The position numbers and the translations under genes are program-made. A stretch of DNA of 50,256 bases from DASVEE01 sp036399695 (GTDB taxonomy: Bacteria > Acidobacteriota > Thermoanaerobaculia > Gp7-AA8), in the NCBI GenBank assembly GCA_036399695.1, contig DASWMP010000362.1:1-50256 (forward strand), read 5' to 3'. Under the pieces are notes generated by a model. It saw only the letters and a program-made list of their open reading frames with translations. It did no database searches and was not told the DNA's origin. Of this stretch, positions 41,985 through 50,256 are shown piece after piece (the first letter of the stretch is position 1; each line of letters starts with the position of its first letter).

Positions 41985-44900
41985 ATGCCGCGGTTCGCCG
42001 AGCTGCAGCAGCCGCAGGCCGCGAAGGAAACGACGCGGGAGACGGCGCGTGGCCGCGCGCGCCGGGCGAATGCGCCGGACCGGCAATCACCCGCGGCCAG
42101 CGTGAGCAATCAGCGCATGCAGCGGAAGCTGCGCAACGCGGCCAAACAGCAGAAGCAGCAGGAAGAGCAGCCACCCGGTCCGGATGAAAAAGCGGAGGCC
42201 ATCGCGGAGCTGCTGCGCGGCGATGCCGAAGATCAGTCGGGCGTCGCGCGCGGGCGCCTGGAGTCGCTGCCGGAAGACGAACGCGCCGAGGTCACGGAAC
42301 GGGTGCAGGGGAAGCTCTCGGAAGGCGACCGCTCCCGCGCGAGCGCCACGCTGGCCGCACCGGCGCCGCTGACGATCGAGCCCGCCGCCGCGCCGGCAGA
42401 GGAGAAACAGAAGCAGCAGCCGGCCACCGAGGCACGCGAGCAGCTCGAACAGAACGAAGAGGAGCAGCTTCTCGAGAAAGAGCAGGACGAGGAGCCCGAA
42501 GCAGAGGGCAAAGAGAAGAAGAAGGAAGCACGGCGCAGGACTCCGCTCGAGCTGCTGAAGAAAGCGGAGCCCGCGACGACAACCCCCCCCGCGGACGAGA
42601 CCGCGGAAGCGAAGCCGGAAGTCGAGCCGCCGTCGGTGGCGAAAGCGCCGCCGCAGCCGGGCGCCGTCGCCGACCCCGGAGCCGCCGCGACCCCGGAGGG
42701 AGCGCCGGCGCCGGAAGGGATGGAGGCGGCGCCGGAAGGCAAAGCTCCGGCCCCCGCACCGGTGTCTGGCGAAACACCCGCACCCGCCGAAGGGGGCGCG
42801 CCCAGTGCGCCGGCGCAGGCGACCGCCGGCAAGGCGCTCGAAGCGATGGGTGCGCCGGCCGAGAGCCGCGCGGCGGTGAGCGCGGGCGGCGGTGCGGCGG
42901 CCGCGAAAGCACCGGCGCCAACGCCTGCACCGGCGGCCGGCGGTGGCGGTGGGGGTGGTGGGGGCGGTGGTGCGGCCGCGCTCGAAGAAGAGGGACCGGA
43001 GTCGCCGGAAGCTGAAGAGACCGAAGAGAAGATGGCGGAGGCGGAGCGCGACGAGGACGACAGCGCGTCAGCCGAGCCGGAGCCGTCGGACGAGGACCTT
43101 TCGGCTGAGAAGTCCATGGAGGAGAGCGACACCGCCTCTGATGCCGAGAACGAGGAACAGGCGAAAGCAGCGGCGGAAGAAGAGGAGGCCGCGAAGCGCG
43201 CACCTGACGAGCCGCAGGCAGAAGAGGAGGAGGATGCACCACCGGCGGAGAGCGTGGAGCTGCCCGCCGCGGAGCGAGACGCTGCGCTGGAATCGCTTGG
43301 CGACGGCGGAGGAGCCGAAGGTGGAGCTGGTGGCGGTGGCGGTGGCGGTGGCGCCATCGCGGATAAGGAAGAGCCGGCGCCACCCGACGTGTCGACCGCA
43401 CCGCCTGCCGAGGCGATGGCCACCGTCAGCTCGATGAAGGTGGGCCAGATCGCCGGCGCGGTGGCCAGCGTCAGCGCTGCCGTGGACAACAAGGTCTCGG
43501 AGAAAAAGTCGGACCTCGCGGCAGACCCGCCGTCGATGGAGAGGCCCTCGGGTGCGCCGGAAACGAAGGACGCTCGCGGGGGCGCCGAGGCCGAGGGCGA
43601 AGGAGCGGCAGCCGAAGGGGACGTCGAAGAAGTCGCAGCGGAAGGGGAGAGCGTCTCCGCCGAAGAACAGCTCGAAGAATTGCCCGATCCAGGTCCCTCG
43701 CCGACGGACGATGTCTCCACTCCCGCCGTGCGCGGCAGCGAGGGCGGCGAGATGTCCGACGAGGACATCGACAACATCGAAGCGGCCATCGACAACCTGC
43801 CGACGACTGATCCCGCGCTCGCCGAAACCGCCGGCCCGCCGCCGGTGGTGGAACTGGCAGGTGAGGCCGATCCGGCGGTCGCCGAAGAACAGCGCACGCA
43901 GCTCGATGAAACGACGGCGAACCTCGAGACCGAAGGTGCGGCCGACGCCGCCGCGGACATGGGGGAAAACGAGATCTACCCCGTCGTCCCGGACGAAACC
44001 CTCACCGCCACGGCAGGCGGCGAAGGGGGCGCCGGCGGCGGCTCCGCGGTGGAGGTCGACGACGACACGGCCGCGATCGTGGCGGAGGAGAAGGAAGGCG
44101 ACACCGTCCGCGCCGAGGCTTCCGCCGCGCAGGGGGAGATGGCGCAGGCAGAAGCCGATCAGCAGACGGAGGAAGCAAAAGAGCGCACGGACCACGACCA
44201 GAAGGTCCAGCAGGCGGTCGAAGAGAACGAGTCCCAGCAGACGGAGCAGCGCGCCTCGGCCAAGGCGGAAGTGGAAGCGAAGCGCGGCGAGTGGACCACC
44301 GAGCAGCGGTCGATGGTCGACCAGTCGCGCACCGACGCCGATTCGGCCATGACCGAGGCGGACAGCACCGTCGAAGCCGAGCAGACGGCCGCGGACGAGA
44401 AGGCCGAGCAGGAGATCGAAGCCGGCAACGAGGAAGCGACGACCGCCCGCAAGGACGCGGAGCGCGACGCCAAGCAGGAAAAGAAGGCAGCGGAAAGCGA
44501 ATCCGACGGCTTCTTCGGCTGGCTCGCCTCCGCGGCGACGTCGTTCTTCAACGGCGTCATCTCCGCCATCGGCGCGGTGTTCGAGGCGGCCCGCGCGCTC
44601 GTCAAGGCGGCCATCGAAGCGGCGCAGAAAGCGGCGGCCGCAATCATCGACGCGGCGCGCAACGCCATCATCGCCGCCATCCGCCTGGCCGGCGACGCGC
44701 TGATGGGCCTCGCGGACGTGCTCCTGGCCGGCTTCCCCGAGCTGCGCGACCGCGTGAAGGGCGCAATCAAAGACACGGTGGCCGCCGCCGAAGACGCCGT
44801 CAACGAGCTCGCCGATTCACTCAAGCGTGGCATTCAGGAGCTGCTCGATGCCCTCGGCAAAGCGCTCGACGCCGTGCTCGGACTGCTGGAGAAGGGGCTG

Positions 44901-46835
44901 AAAGCGGCCGTCGAAGCAGTGGCCGCCGCCGTCAAGGGGGCGATCGCCGCGGCCAAAGCAGCCATCGACGCACTGGCCACCTTCGCGCAGCTCGTGCGCG
45001 ACGTCGCCGCCGACCCGGGCCAGTGGCTCGCCAACCTCGGCGCCGCCATCATCGACGGCATCCAGAACCACCTCTGGGCCGCGCTCAAATCCGCGGTGAA
45101 GGAATGGTTCAACGCCAAGCTCGAGGCGGTCCTCGGCATCGGCGCCGCGATCTGGGAAGTCTTGAAGAAGGGCTCCATCACGATCGCCCAGGTCGGACAG
45201 ATGGCCTTCACCGCGTTGAAGGCGGCCATCCCCATGATGCTCATCCAGCTCCTCGTGGAGAAGCTGGTGGCGATGATCGTCCCCGCGGCCGGCGCGGTGA
45301 TGGCCATCGTCGAAGGACTGCAGGCGGCATGGGGCACGGTCAGCCAGATCATCGCCGCGATCGGGAAGTTCATCACGTTCCTGAAAGCGGTGAAGACGGG
45401 CGGCGCCGGACCGCAGTTCGCCGCCGCCGTCGCCTCCGCCGCGGTGGCCGTGATCGAGTTCGTCTCGAACTGGCTGCTGGCGAAGCTGATCACGCCGGCG
45501 AAGAAGGTGGGCGGCAAGGTCAAGGCGATGGCCGGCCGGATCATGGCCAAGCTGAAGAAGCTCGGCCAGAAGATCGCCCGCGCCGCCAGGAAGGTCGTCG
45601 GCAAGATCAAGAAGGGGCTGAAGAAGCTCGGCAAGAAGCTCGGCCTCGGCAAGAAGAAAGGCAAGAAGTCGAGGACGAAGAAAGACAAGGCGAAAGCGCA
45701 GGATCGTCTCGACAAGGCGGTGCGCGAGCTCGTCCCGAAGATCAAGGGAATGTCGCGCAAGGGGCTCTCCGGCCTTCTGCTCCGGCCGCGGCTCTTCGCA
45801 TGGAAGACGATGTACCGCCTCACGCGGCTGTCGCTCGACACGTCAGGCGAACAAGCAACCGTGCGAATGGCGGCGAACCCCGAGGCGACGCCACAGGTCG
45901 GCTACGTCGCGAAAGGCGAATTCCTCCGCCGTCTGACGTACGAATGCGCAAAAGAGCTGGTGCATGACGACCCGACCGTCGCAGCGACAGCGGCAGGAAT
46001 GACGGGCAAAGGAACGAAGGCGAACCCGATCAACGTGCCGGCCGGTCCCGGCATCCCCGCGCTTGTGAAGTTGTCGGAAGAAGGGAAGCTGCCGGGCTTC
46101 ACGAGCGCCAAGCAGCGCACGTTTTCACACGACGGCGTCTCCGTGGTCGAAACACCCGGTCAGGGACGCGACCCGCGCAATGCTTTCGTGGAAGGAATCG
46201 GCACCTATCGCGGCCTGCCGCGTGCGCTCAGCCGGATGCGGAAGGGAACGGACATGACCGAGGCGGACATGGCCATCGCCCTGCGCACCTTCACGCAGAG
46301 CGGCGTCGTCGATCCTCGGCTCAAAGGGAAGGAAGGCTCCCTCGCGGCGATGCGTCACCTGATGTTCGGCCGCGAAGGCATGCGCGGGCCGCAGGCCCTC
46401 GTGCAATCGATGATGACGATGGACATGATCGCGAGTGGTGCGAGCTCGGAGCGCGATGCCTTCCGCCGCTTCAAGCCGGAGATGCGCGGGCGCTTCGCGA
46501 AAGGCGGCACCGGCGGTGGCAACCTCGCGTACACCATGGCGGGGTCGTCGCGCGCGTCCCGCCGCCTCTACAGCGAGATCGCCGACCCGAACAGCCGCGC
46601 CGCCAAGACGAAAAAGCGCCGGAGCTTCGCCGCACGGCGCATGGCCGCGCGCGAAAGCCGCCAGATCGCGGCGTGGATTGCAACGGAATTCGGTCCTCAA
46701 GCACTCATCTACGTGGACAAGGCAACCGCCGAGCGCGAGCTGAAACGGATCATTCTCGAACGTCTCCGGCAGTTCTACCTCAGCAGCCAGAATGTGATCC
46801 AGGAGCCCCTGAGCGGGGCAGAGGGCGACGACTAA
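41985..46835 (+). CDS. Giant multi-region protein, candidate eCIS cargo or tape measure
   Basis: A 1616-residue protein from ATG 41985. Residues 1-840 are low-complexity and highly charged: Gln/Glu-rich, Ala/Pro-rich and acidic blocks, with a Gly run at about 319-331. From about 842 (GFFGWLASAATSFFNGVI) to 1165 there is a run of Ala-rich amphipathic and hydrophobic helices (AALKSAVKEWFNAKLEAVLG, then LIQLLVEKLVAMIVPAAGAVM). Residues 1168-1236 are extremely Lys-rich (KKLGKKLGLGKKKGKKSRTK). A globular, Met/Arg-rich C-terminal region (about 1244-1616) follows. The design, a disordered leader, membrane-active helices and a terminal domain, resembles eCIS cargo proteins, but no DUF4157 or catalytic motif is visible and a tape-measure role is also possible. 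Confidence 0.65.
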   Translation: MPRFAELQQPQAAKETTRETARGRARRANAPDRQSPAASVSNQRMQRKLRNAAKQQKQQEEQPPGPDEKAEAIAELLRGDAEDQSGVARGRLESLPEDERAEVTERVQGKLSEGDRSRASATLAAPAPLTIEPAAAPAEEKQKQQPATEAREQLEQNEEEQLLEKEQDEEPEAEGKEKKKEARRRTPLELLKKAEPATTTPPADETAEAKPEVEPPSVAKAPPQPGAVADPGAAATPEGAPAPEGMEAAPEGKAPAPAPVSGETPAPAEGGAPSAPAQATAGKALEAMGAPAESRAAVSAGGGAAAAKAPAPTPAPAAGGGGGGGGGGGAAALEEEGPESPEAEETEEKMAEAERDEDDSASAEPEPSDEDLSAEKSMEESDTASDAENEEQAKAAAEEEEAAKRAPDEPQAEEEEDAPPAESVELPAAERDAALESLGDGGGAEGGAGGGGGGGGAIADKEEPAPPDVSTAPPAEAMATVSSMKVGQIAGAVASVSAAVDNKVSEKKSDLAADPPSMERPSGAPETKDARGGAEAEGEGAAAEGDVEEVAAEGESVSAEEQLEELPDPGPSPTDDVSTPAVRGSEGGEMSDEDIDNIEAAIDNLPTTDPALAETAGPPPVVELAGEADPAVAEEQRTQLDETTANLETEGAADAAADMGENEIYPVVPDETLTATAGGEGGAGGGSAVEVDDDTAAIVAEEKEGDTVRAEASAAQGEMAQAEADQQTEEAKERTDHDQKVQQAVEENESQQTEQRASAKAEVEAKRGEWTTEQRSMVDQSRTDADSAMTEADSTVEAEQTAADEKAEQEIEAGNEEATTARKDAERDAKQEKKAAESESDGFFGWLASAATSFFNGVISAIGAVFEAARALVKAAIEAAQKAAAAIIDAARNAIIAAIRLAGDALMGLADVLLAGFPELRDRVKGAIKDTVAAAEDAVNELADSLKRGIQELLDALGKALDAVLGLLEKGLKAAVEAVAAAVKGAIAAAKAAIDALATFAQLVRDVAADPGQWLANLGAAIIDGIQNHLWAALKSAVKEWFNAKLEAVLGIGAAIWEVLKKGSITIAQVGQMAFTALKAAIPMMLIQLLVEKLVAMIVPAAGAVMAIVEGLQAAWGTVSQIIAAIGKFITFLKAVKTGGAGPQFAAAVASAAVAVIEFVSNWLLAKLITPAKKVGGKVKAMAGRIMAKLKKLGQKIARAARKVVGKIKKGLKKLGKKLGLGKKKGKKSRTKKDKAKAQDRLDKAVRELVPKIKGMSRKGLSGLLLRPRLFAWKTMYRLTRLSLDTSGEQATVRMAANPEATPQVGYVAKGEFLRRLTYECAKELVHDDPTVAATAAGMTGKGTKANPINVPAGPGIPALVKLSEEGKLPGFTSAKQRTFSHDGVSVVETPGQGRDPRNAFVEGIGTYRGLPRALSRMRKGTDMTEADMAIALRTFTQSGVVDPRLKGKEGSLAAMRHLMFGREGMRGPQALVQSMMTMDMIASGASSERDAFRRFKPEMRGRFAKGGTGGGNLAYTMAGSSRASRRLYSEIADPNSRAAKTKKRRSFAARRMAARESRQIAAWIATEFGPQALIYVDKATAERELKRIILERLRQFYLSSQNVIQEPLSGAEGDD

Positions 46836-46838
46836 CCG

Positions 46839-47408
46839 ATGCGACGACTTCCTCTGCCACCAGACCTCGTACGCGACGACGTCACGCGCGCCGTGTACAA
46901 GCTCGGTCTCGACATCGCGAACTACGTCGCCGCCGCCGCCGACCAACCGTTGACGGTGACGTACGGCGATCGCGATCGGCAGACCTGGCTGCACTATGTC
47001 GACGATCATGTGCTCGGCGTCGCGTATGTAGCGATCGACGGACAGGCTGTCGACGAGTTGACGGCGCGCTTCACGGCGGCCGTACCTGTGATCGACGCTG
47101 CCCAGCTCGACGAGCGGATCGAGAGCGCCGGGAGTGAAGACGCGCTGCGGCATGCTCTCGGCGCCGCGTTCCTCCTCGCGCCGCCGATAACGGACCGTCG
47201 GTTTCGCGGCTACTTCGACCGCGCCTTTACGCATCCCTCCGCCGCGATACGCCGCTACGGAGTCATCGGCGCCGGCTATGCGGGCTGGCCGGAGCTTGCC
47301 ACCTCGCTGCAAACCCTTGCTGAAAACGACTCCGACGAAGAAGTACGCGCGGCCGCGAACCGGATGCTCGGCGCCATGCAGCGCCTCCGGCAGGAGAAAC
47401 AGGAGTAA
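46839..47408 (+). CDS. HEAT-like small protein, candidate immunity or chaperone
   Basis: A 189-residue protein beginning 3 bp after the giant gene's stop. The C-terminal half has a HEAT-like pair: HPSAAIRRYGVIGAGYAGWP then ELATSLQTLAENDSDEEVRAAANRMLGAM. HEAT-repeat proteins occur as immunity or chaperone partners next to polymorphic toxins. The first part (LVRDDVTRAVYKLGLDIANYV) is helical. No signal peptide, so it is cytoplasmic. It is followed by AGGAG and the tube-cap gene, so it sits inside the structural operon. Confidence 0.65.
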   Translation: MRRLPLPPDLVRDDVTRAVYKLGLDIANYVAAAADQPLTVTYGDRDRQTWLHYVDDHVLGVAYVAIDGQAVDELTARFTAAVPVIDAAQLDERIESAGSEDALRHALGAAFLLAPPITDRRFRGYFDRAFTHPSAAIRRYGVIGAGYAGWPELATSLQTLAENDSDEEVRAAANRMLGAMQRLRQEKQE

Positions 47409-47410
47409 CG

Positions 47411-48103
47411 ATGCCATCCGACTTCCCAGGCCGTCCCCGATTCCTCAAAGGTGCGCTCGTCATTTACGACTCGCAGGAAGCCGGCGGTCCGCCGCCGCGC
47501 GTGCTCGGCTTTCAGTACAACCCCGAGACGGTCAAACGTCAGCTCGAGCGGCGCGCCGTGGAGGCCAAAGGCGGAGGCACGCCGAACAAGGAGGACCTGC
47601 TGCGCGCGCAGGGACCGCCGACCGAGACCATCACGATGACGGTCACGATCGACGCCAGCGAACAGCTCGAAGCGCCGCACCAGAATCAGGGCGCCGTCGA
47701 CAGCGGGATCTATCCCTATCTCTCGATGCTGGAGATGCTCCTCTACCCCTCCAGCGCCAAGGTCGAGGAGGTGAAGAACCTCGCCGGCGCCGGAGAGGTG
47801 CAGATCAGTCCCGCCGACCTGCCGCTCTCGCTCCTCGTGTGGGGGGAGTCGCGCGTGGTGCCGGTCCTCATCACCGGCTTCACGATCAACGAGTCGGGCT
47901 TCGACGTGAAGCTCAACCCGATCGCGGCCACGGTCGAGCTGAACATGAAAGTCCTGACCTATCTCGAGCTGAAGAGCGGAAGCGTTGGCCGCGACGCTTA
48001 CCTCGCGTATCAGCAGCACAAAGAACAGCACGCGCAGTCGCTGCAACCCGACCGCAACGAACAGAGTGTCCGCGACCTCGTCGCCGGCGCTCGCCCGAGG
48101 TGA
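47411..48103 (+). CDS. CIS tube-cap/baseplate protein (Afp7/Pvc7-type N-domain)
   Basis: A 230-residue protein matching the CIS tube protein family: RPRFLKGALVIYDSQEAGGP, VLGFQYNPETVKRQLERR, TETITMTVTIDASEQLEAP and LPLSLLVWGESRVVPVLITG, ending in a helix rich in Gln. It links tube and baseplate. In Afp/Pvc the equivalent carries a C-terminal LysM; here the LysM-like part is a separate gene (48108). AGGAG precedes ATG 47411. Confidence 0.85.
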   Translation: MPSDFPGRPRFLKGALVIYDSQEAGGPPPRVLGFQYNPETVKRQLERRAVEAKGGGTPNKEDLLRAQGPPTETITMTVTIDASEQLEAPHQNQGAVDSGIYPYLSMLEMLLYPSSAKVEEVKNLAGAGEVQISPADLPLSLLVWGESRVVPVLITGFTINESGFDVKLNPIAATVELNMKVLTYLELKSGSVGRDAYLAYQQHKEQHAQSLQPDRNEQSVRDLVAGARPR

Positions 48104-48107
48104 GCTG

Positions 48108-48389
48108 ATGTTTTTCAAAGGGAGCCGATACGCGAAAGTAGACGAGGCCACGCTCGTGACCGAGGACGGCCGCGAGCTGCGCTACAAGAAGACGCGCTTC
48201 ATCGGCCGCGCCACGGCGCGGCAGGGGCACGTCGTCGGCGAGAGCGAGCGGCTCGACCACATCGCCTGGCGCTACTACCGCGACGCGGAGCGCTTCTGGC
48301 GCGTGTCCGATGCGAACACGGTCCTCTGGCCCGACGAGCTGACGGAAGAAGCGGGACGGACGATCGCCATCCCGGCCTCGGAGGAATGA
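48108..48389 (+). CDS. LysM-like tail/baseplate protein
   Basis: A 93-residue protein. After a beta stretch (YAKVDEATLVTEDGRELRYKK) comes the LysM/tail protein X pattern: VGESERLDHIAWRYYRDAERFWRVSDANTVLWPDELTEEAGRTIAIP. Proteins of this type (T4 gp53 and Afp7 C-terminus) attach the hub to the wedge ring. GAGG precedes ATG 48108. It lies directly after the tube-cap gene. Confidence 0.85.
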   Translation: MFFKGSRYAKVDEATLVTEDGRELRYKKTRFIGRATARQGHVVGESERLDHIAWRYYRDAERFWRVSDANTVLWPDELTEEAGRTIAIPASEE

Positions 48390-48393
48390 CGCG

Positions 48394-49518
48394 ATGCCGT
48401 CTGCCTCGAACGCGATCTCGTACAAGCTGACCGTCGGCGGCTCCCCGATCCCGGAGGAGCTCGCGTCGGCGATTCAGCAGGTCGAGGTCGAGGAGCACGC
48501 CGAGATGGCAGCCATCCTCCGGCTGCGCGCGGCGGTCGGCGTTCGTCCGGACGGCAGCGGCTGGACGGTGCTCGACGACGGCACGTTCCAGCGCCTCGCG
48601 CGCGTCGGCCTCTCCGCCATCGCGGGGAGCTCCGGCGCGCAGACGCTCATCGACGGCTACGTCATCGAATCCTCCGTCACCTTCTCCCCGGAGCCGGGCG
48701 GCTCTGTGCTCACCGTCGTGGCCATGGACGGCTCCGTGCTGATGAACCTGGAGGAAAAAGTACGCCGCTGGCCCGCCGCGGCCGACAGCGACATCGCCTC
48801 CACGATCTTCGGCGAGTACGGCTTCTCGGCGCGCGTCGCCGCCACCGCGCAGGCACACGCTGAAGAGCAGCAGACGACGATGCAGCGCGGCACGGACATC
48901 CAGTTCCTGCAGACGCTCGCACGCCGCAACGGCTACGAGTGCTACGTGGAAGTGGCGGCCGACGGGAGCGAGACGTTCGGCTTCTTCCAGCCGCCCGACA
49001 TGCAGCAGCCGCCGATCGGCGTGCTTTCCATCAACCTGGGCGAAGCGACGAACGTGGACGCCTTCCAGCTCCGCCACGACATGCTCCGCCCCGTTCACGC
49101 TAAGGTGAAAGGGCTGGAGATCGAGGACGCGAGCGAGCAGCTCATCACCGCTGAAGGGATGTCGCTGCAGGTGCTCGGCAGCGACAGCACGGTCCCGGCG
49201 GACCAGCCGCGCACGGTGCTGCTGGCGCAGACGGGGCTCGCCTACGGCGGCGACTGGCAGACGCTCGCGCAAGCGGTCGTCGATCGCTCGTCGTGGGCCG
49301 TGACGGCCGAGGGGGAGCTGAATACCGCCACGTTCGGGGCCATTCTGCGGGCCAGGCGAATGGTGTCGGTGCGCGGCATCGGGCGCCTCTTCTCCGGTGC
49401 CTGGTACGTCCACCGCGTGCTGCACACCTTCTCCGCGGACGGCCACAAGCAGCGCTTCACCCTGCGGCGCAACGCCACCGGTCTCGCGGGCAACGAGACT
49501 TTCACGGAGGAACGATGA
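48394..49518 (+). CDS. Baseplate hub protein, gpD/gp27-like
   Basis: A 374-residue protein of the phage late control D (gp27/VgrG N-terminal) family: EVEEHAEMAAILRLRA and VIESSVTFSPEPGGSVLTVVAMDGSVLMNLEE in the first barrel, then TDIQFLQTLARRNGYECYVE and a final GAWYVHRVLHTFSADGHKQRFTLRRNATG. The trimer forms the central hub below the tube. It is coupled to the spike gene by ATGA, reflecting the split of VgrG into two proteins. Confidence 0.88.
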   Translation: MPSASNAISYKLTVGGSPIPEELASAIQQVEVEEHAEMAAILRLRAAVGVRPDGSGWTVLDDGTFQRLARVGLSAIAGSSGAQTLIDGYVIESSVTFSPEPGGSVLTVVAMDGSVLMNLEEKVRRWPAAADSDIASTIFGEYGFSARVAATAQAHAEEQQTTMQRGTDIQFLQTLARRNGYECYVEVAADGSETFGFFQPPDMQQPPIGVLSINLGEATNVDAFQLRHDMLRPVHAKVKGLEIEDASEQLITAEGMSLQVLGSDSTVPADQPRTVLLAQTGLAYGGDWQTLAQAVVDRSSWAVTAEGELNTATFGAILRARRMVSVRGIGRLFSGAWYVHRVLHTFSADGHKQRFTLRRNATGLAGNETFTEER

Positions 49519-50207
49519 CGCCGCTCTTCGAGCGCGACCCCGTCCGCGTCGGCCGCGAGCAGCAGCGCTACTTCGGCAAGTACCGCGGCATGGTCGCCGA
49601 CAACGCCGACCCGCTGGCCATCGGCCGTCTCCAGGCCACGGTGCCGGAGCTCCTCGGCAGTGAGCCGACCGGCTGGGCACTCCCGGCGTTGCCGTATGCC
49701 GGCGAGAACATGGGCCTCTATCTCATCCCGCCGCCGGGCGCGGGGGTGTGGATCGAGTTCGAGGCCGGCGACGTCTCACGCCCGATCTGGAGCGGCTGCT
49801 GGTGGCGCGAAGGCGATCCGCCGGCCGCGTCGCCGGCCACCAAGATCCTCCGGAGCGAAAAGGGGCTGACGGTCTCGCTCGACGACGACGAGGAGTCGAT
49901 CACGATCAGCGACGCCGACGGCACGAACCTCCTCGTGCTCAAGTCGAAGGAAGGAACGATCACCCTCTCCGCGAAGCAGAAAGTGGTCATCGAGTCGCCG
50001 TTCATCGACATGGTGCAGGGCGCCGCGCACCCGACCGTCTTTGGCGACGACCTGCTCAAGTGGCTGACGCAGTTCGTGACCACGTTCAACACCCACATGC
50101 ACGCCGGCCAGACCGCCGGGCCGTTACCAGTCACGCCGATGATCCCCGCGGTGCCGCAGGCCCCGCCCGAGCCAACGATGCTGTCCATGAAGGTGAAAGC
50201 CGGATGA
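49515..50207 (+). CDS. Spike protein, gpV/gp5-like OB fold
   Basis: A 230-residue spike. The OB-fold part is clear: YFGKYRGMVADNADPLAIGRLQATVPELLG, then PYAGENMGLYLIPPPGAGVWIEFEAGDVSRPIWSGCWW. The following short beta-helix repeats (TVSLDDDEESITISDADGTN, LKSKEGTITLSAKQKVVIES) and a His-containing tail (FNTHMHAGQTAGP) complete the needle. It would be tipped by a PAAR protein, probably encoded beyond the window. Confidence 0.9.
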   Translation: MTPLFERDPVRVGREQQRYFGKYRGMVADNADPLAIGRLQATVPELLGSEPTGWALPALPYAGENMGLYLIPPPGAGVWIEFEAGDVSRPIWSGCWWREGDPPAASPATKILRSEKGLTVSLDDDEESITISDADGTNLLVLKSKEGTITLSAKQKVVIESPFIDMVQGAAHPTVFGDDLLKWLTQFVTTFNTHMHAGQTAGPLPVTPMIPAVPQAPPEPTMLSMKVKAG

Positions 50208-50256
50208 CCGCGCACTCCTTGCACCCGCGCACGGGGAGACGACGAGGGGGCCTCCC
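50204..50256 (+). CDS. Start of the next eCIS gene (3' truncated by the window)
   Basis: An ATG at 50204 overlaps the spike stop codon (ATGA), and the frame is open to the end of the window (MTAHSLHPRTGRRRGGLP). Only 17 codons are visible. In related loci a gp25-like or PAAR protein follows the spike, but these residues do not let me choose. Confidence 0.4.
   Translation, partial: MTAHSLHPRTGRRRGGL

Noticed and set aside
42233..43960. A 575-codon minus-strand frame opposite the giant gene
   Set aside because: It mirrors the low-complexity coding sequence on the plus strand (Ser/Ala/Gly-rich antisense of Glu/Ala codons) and has no ribosome site or domain.
41985..46835. A DUF4157-type eCIS metallopeptidase cargo
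   Set aside because: Many eCIS cargo proteins start with a DUF4157 domain containing an HExxH-like motif. I find no such motif in the 1616-residue protein.
33985..50256. A complete prophage
   Set aside because: No capsid, portal, terminase, integrase or lysis gene is seen; the sheath, tube, DUF4255 and AAA+ ATPase set fits an eCIS better.

Overview
The window is GC-rich DNA with tightly packed, translationally coupled genes (many ATGA or GTGA overlaps) and abundant dispersed palindromic repeats. Gene content points to a Gram-negative, environmental bacterium: lipoproteins, a TolC-type outer membrane factor, a CPA2 antiporter, an MMPL/RND exporter, an extracellular contractile injection system (eCIS), and several ECF sigma and TPR proteins. 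The combination reminds me of Acidobacteriota (Thermoanaerobaculia-like), but no rRNA or marker gene is present, so this is an inference. A single tRNA-Gln(CTG) lies at 20431-20504.

Layout. 1-6322: the end of a membrane glycosyltransferase coupled to a radical SAM enzyme, a BON lipoprotein, a glycolipid-binding protein, a VOC protein, and a large secreted tyrosinase on the minus strand. 6323-13139: a repeat- and G-rich spacer, a KefB-like antiporter, a divergent MMPL/HpnN-like transporter, and a minus-strand dikinase with the domain order of glucan, water dikinases. 13502-19410: a small secreted protein behind a possible ribosome-site-sequestering hairpin, an AraC regulator, and an operon of ABC permease, ABC ATPase, secreted protein, ECF sigma factor and zinc-finger/TPR protein. 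19604-21303: a secreted protein, tRNA-Gln and a Phd/VapC-type toxin-antitoxin pair. 21385-24447: an 18-unit, exactly 21-bp tandem array, then a cassette of an unknown protein, a protealysin-like M4 peptidase and two tandem paralogous small proteins. 24448-28650: tandem repeat elements, a zinc-ribbon protein divergent from an XRE regulator, a TPR protein and an ECF sigma factor with a Cys-rich tail. 28720-33903: a copper/heavy-metal locus (YHS protein, His-rich lipoprotein, TolC-like factor, Tat-exported multicopper oxidase) and an AraC regulator.

33985-50256 (runs off the end): an eCIS operon with sheath, tube, hub-assembly-like protein, Pro-rich protein, DUF4255 protein, AAA+ ATPase, tube-cap protein, LysM-like protein, hub and spike. 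Inside it, between the ATPase and the tube-cap gene, sits a 1616-residue protein of unknown function, followed 3 bp later by a HEAT-like 189-residue protein. This arrangement looks like a cargo (or tape-measure) gene with an accessory or immunity gene and is the most interesting candidate for a new system. The operon is interrupted by a perfect 40-bp inverted repeat that belongs to a family of hairpin elements found throughout the window, one copy of which lies inside a coding gene.
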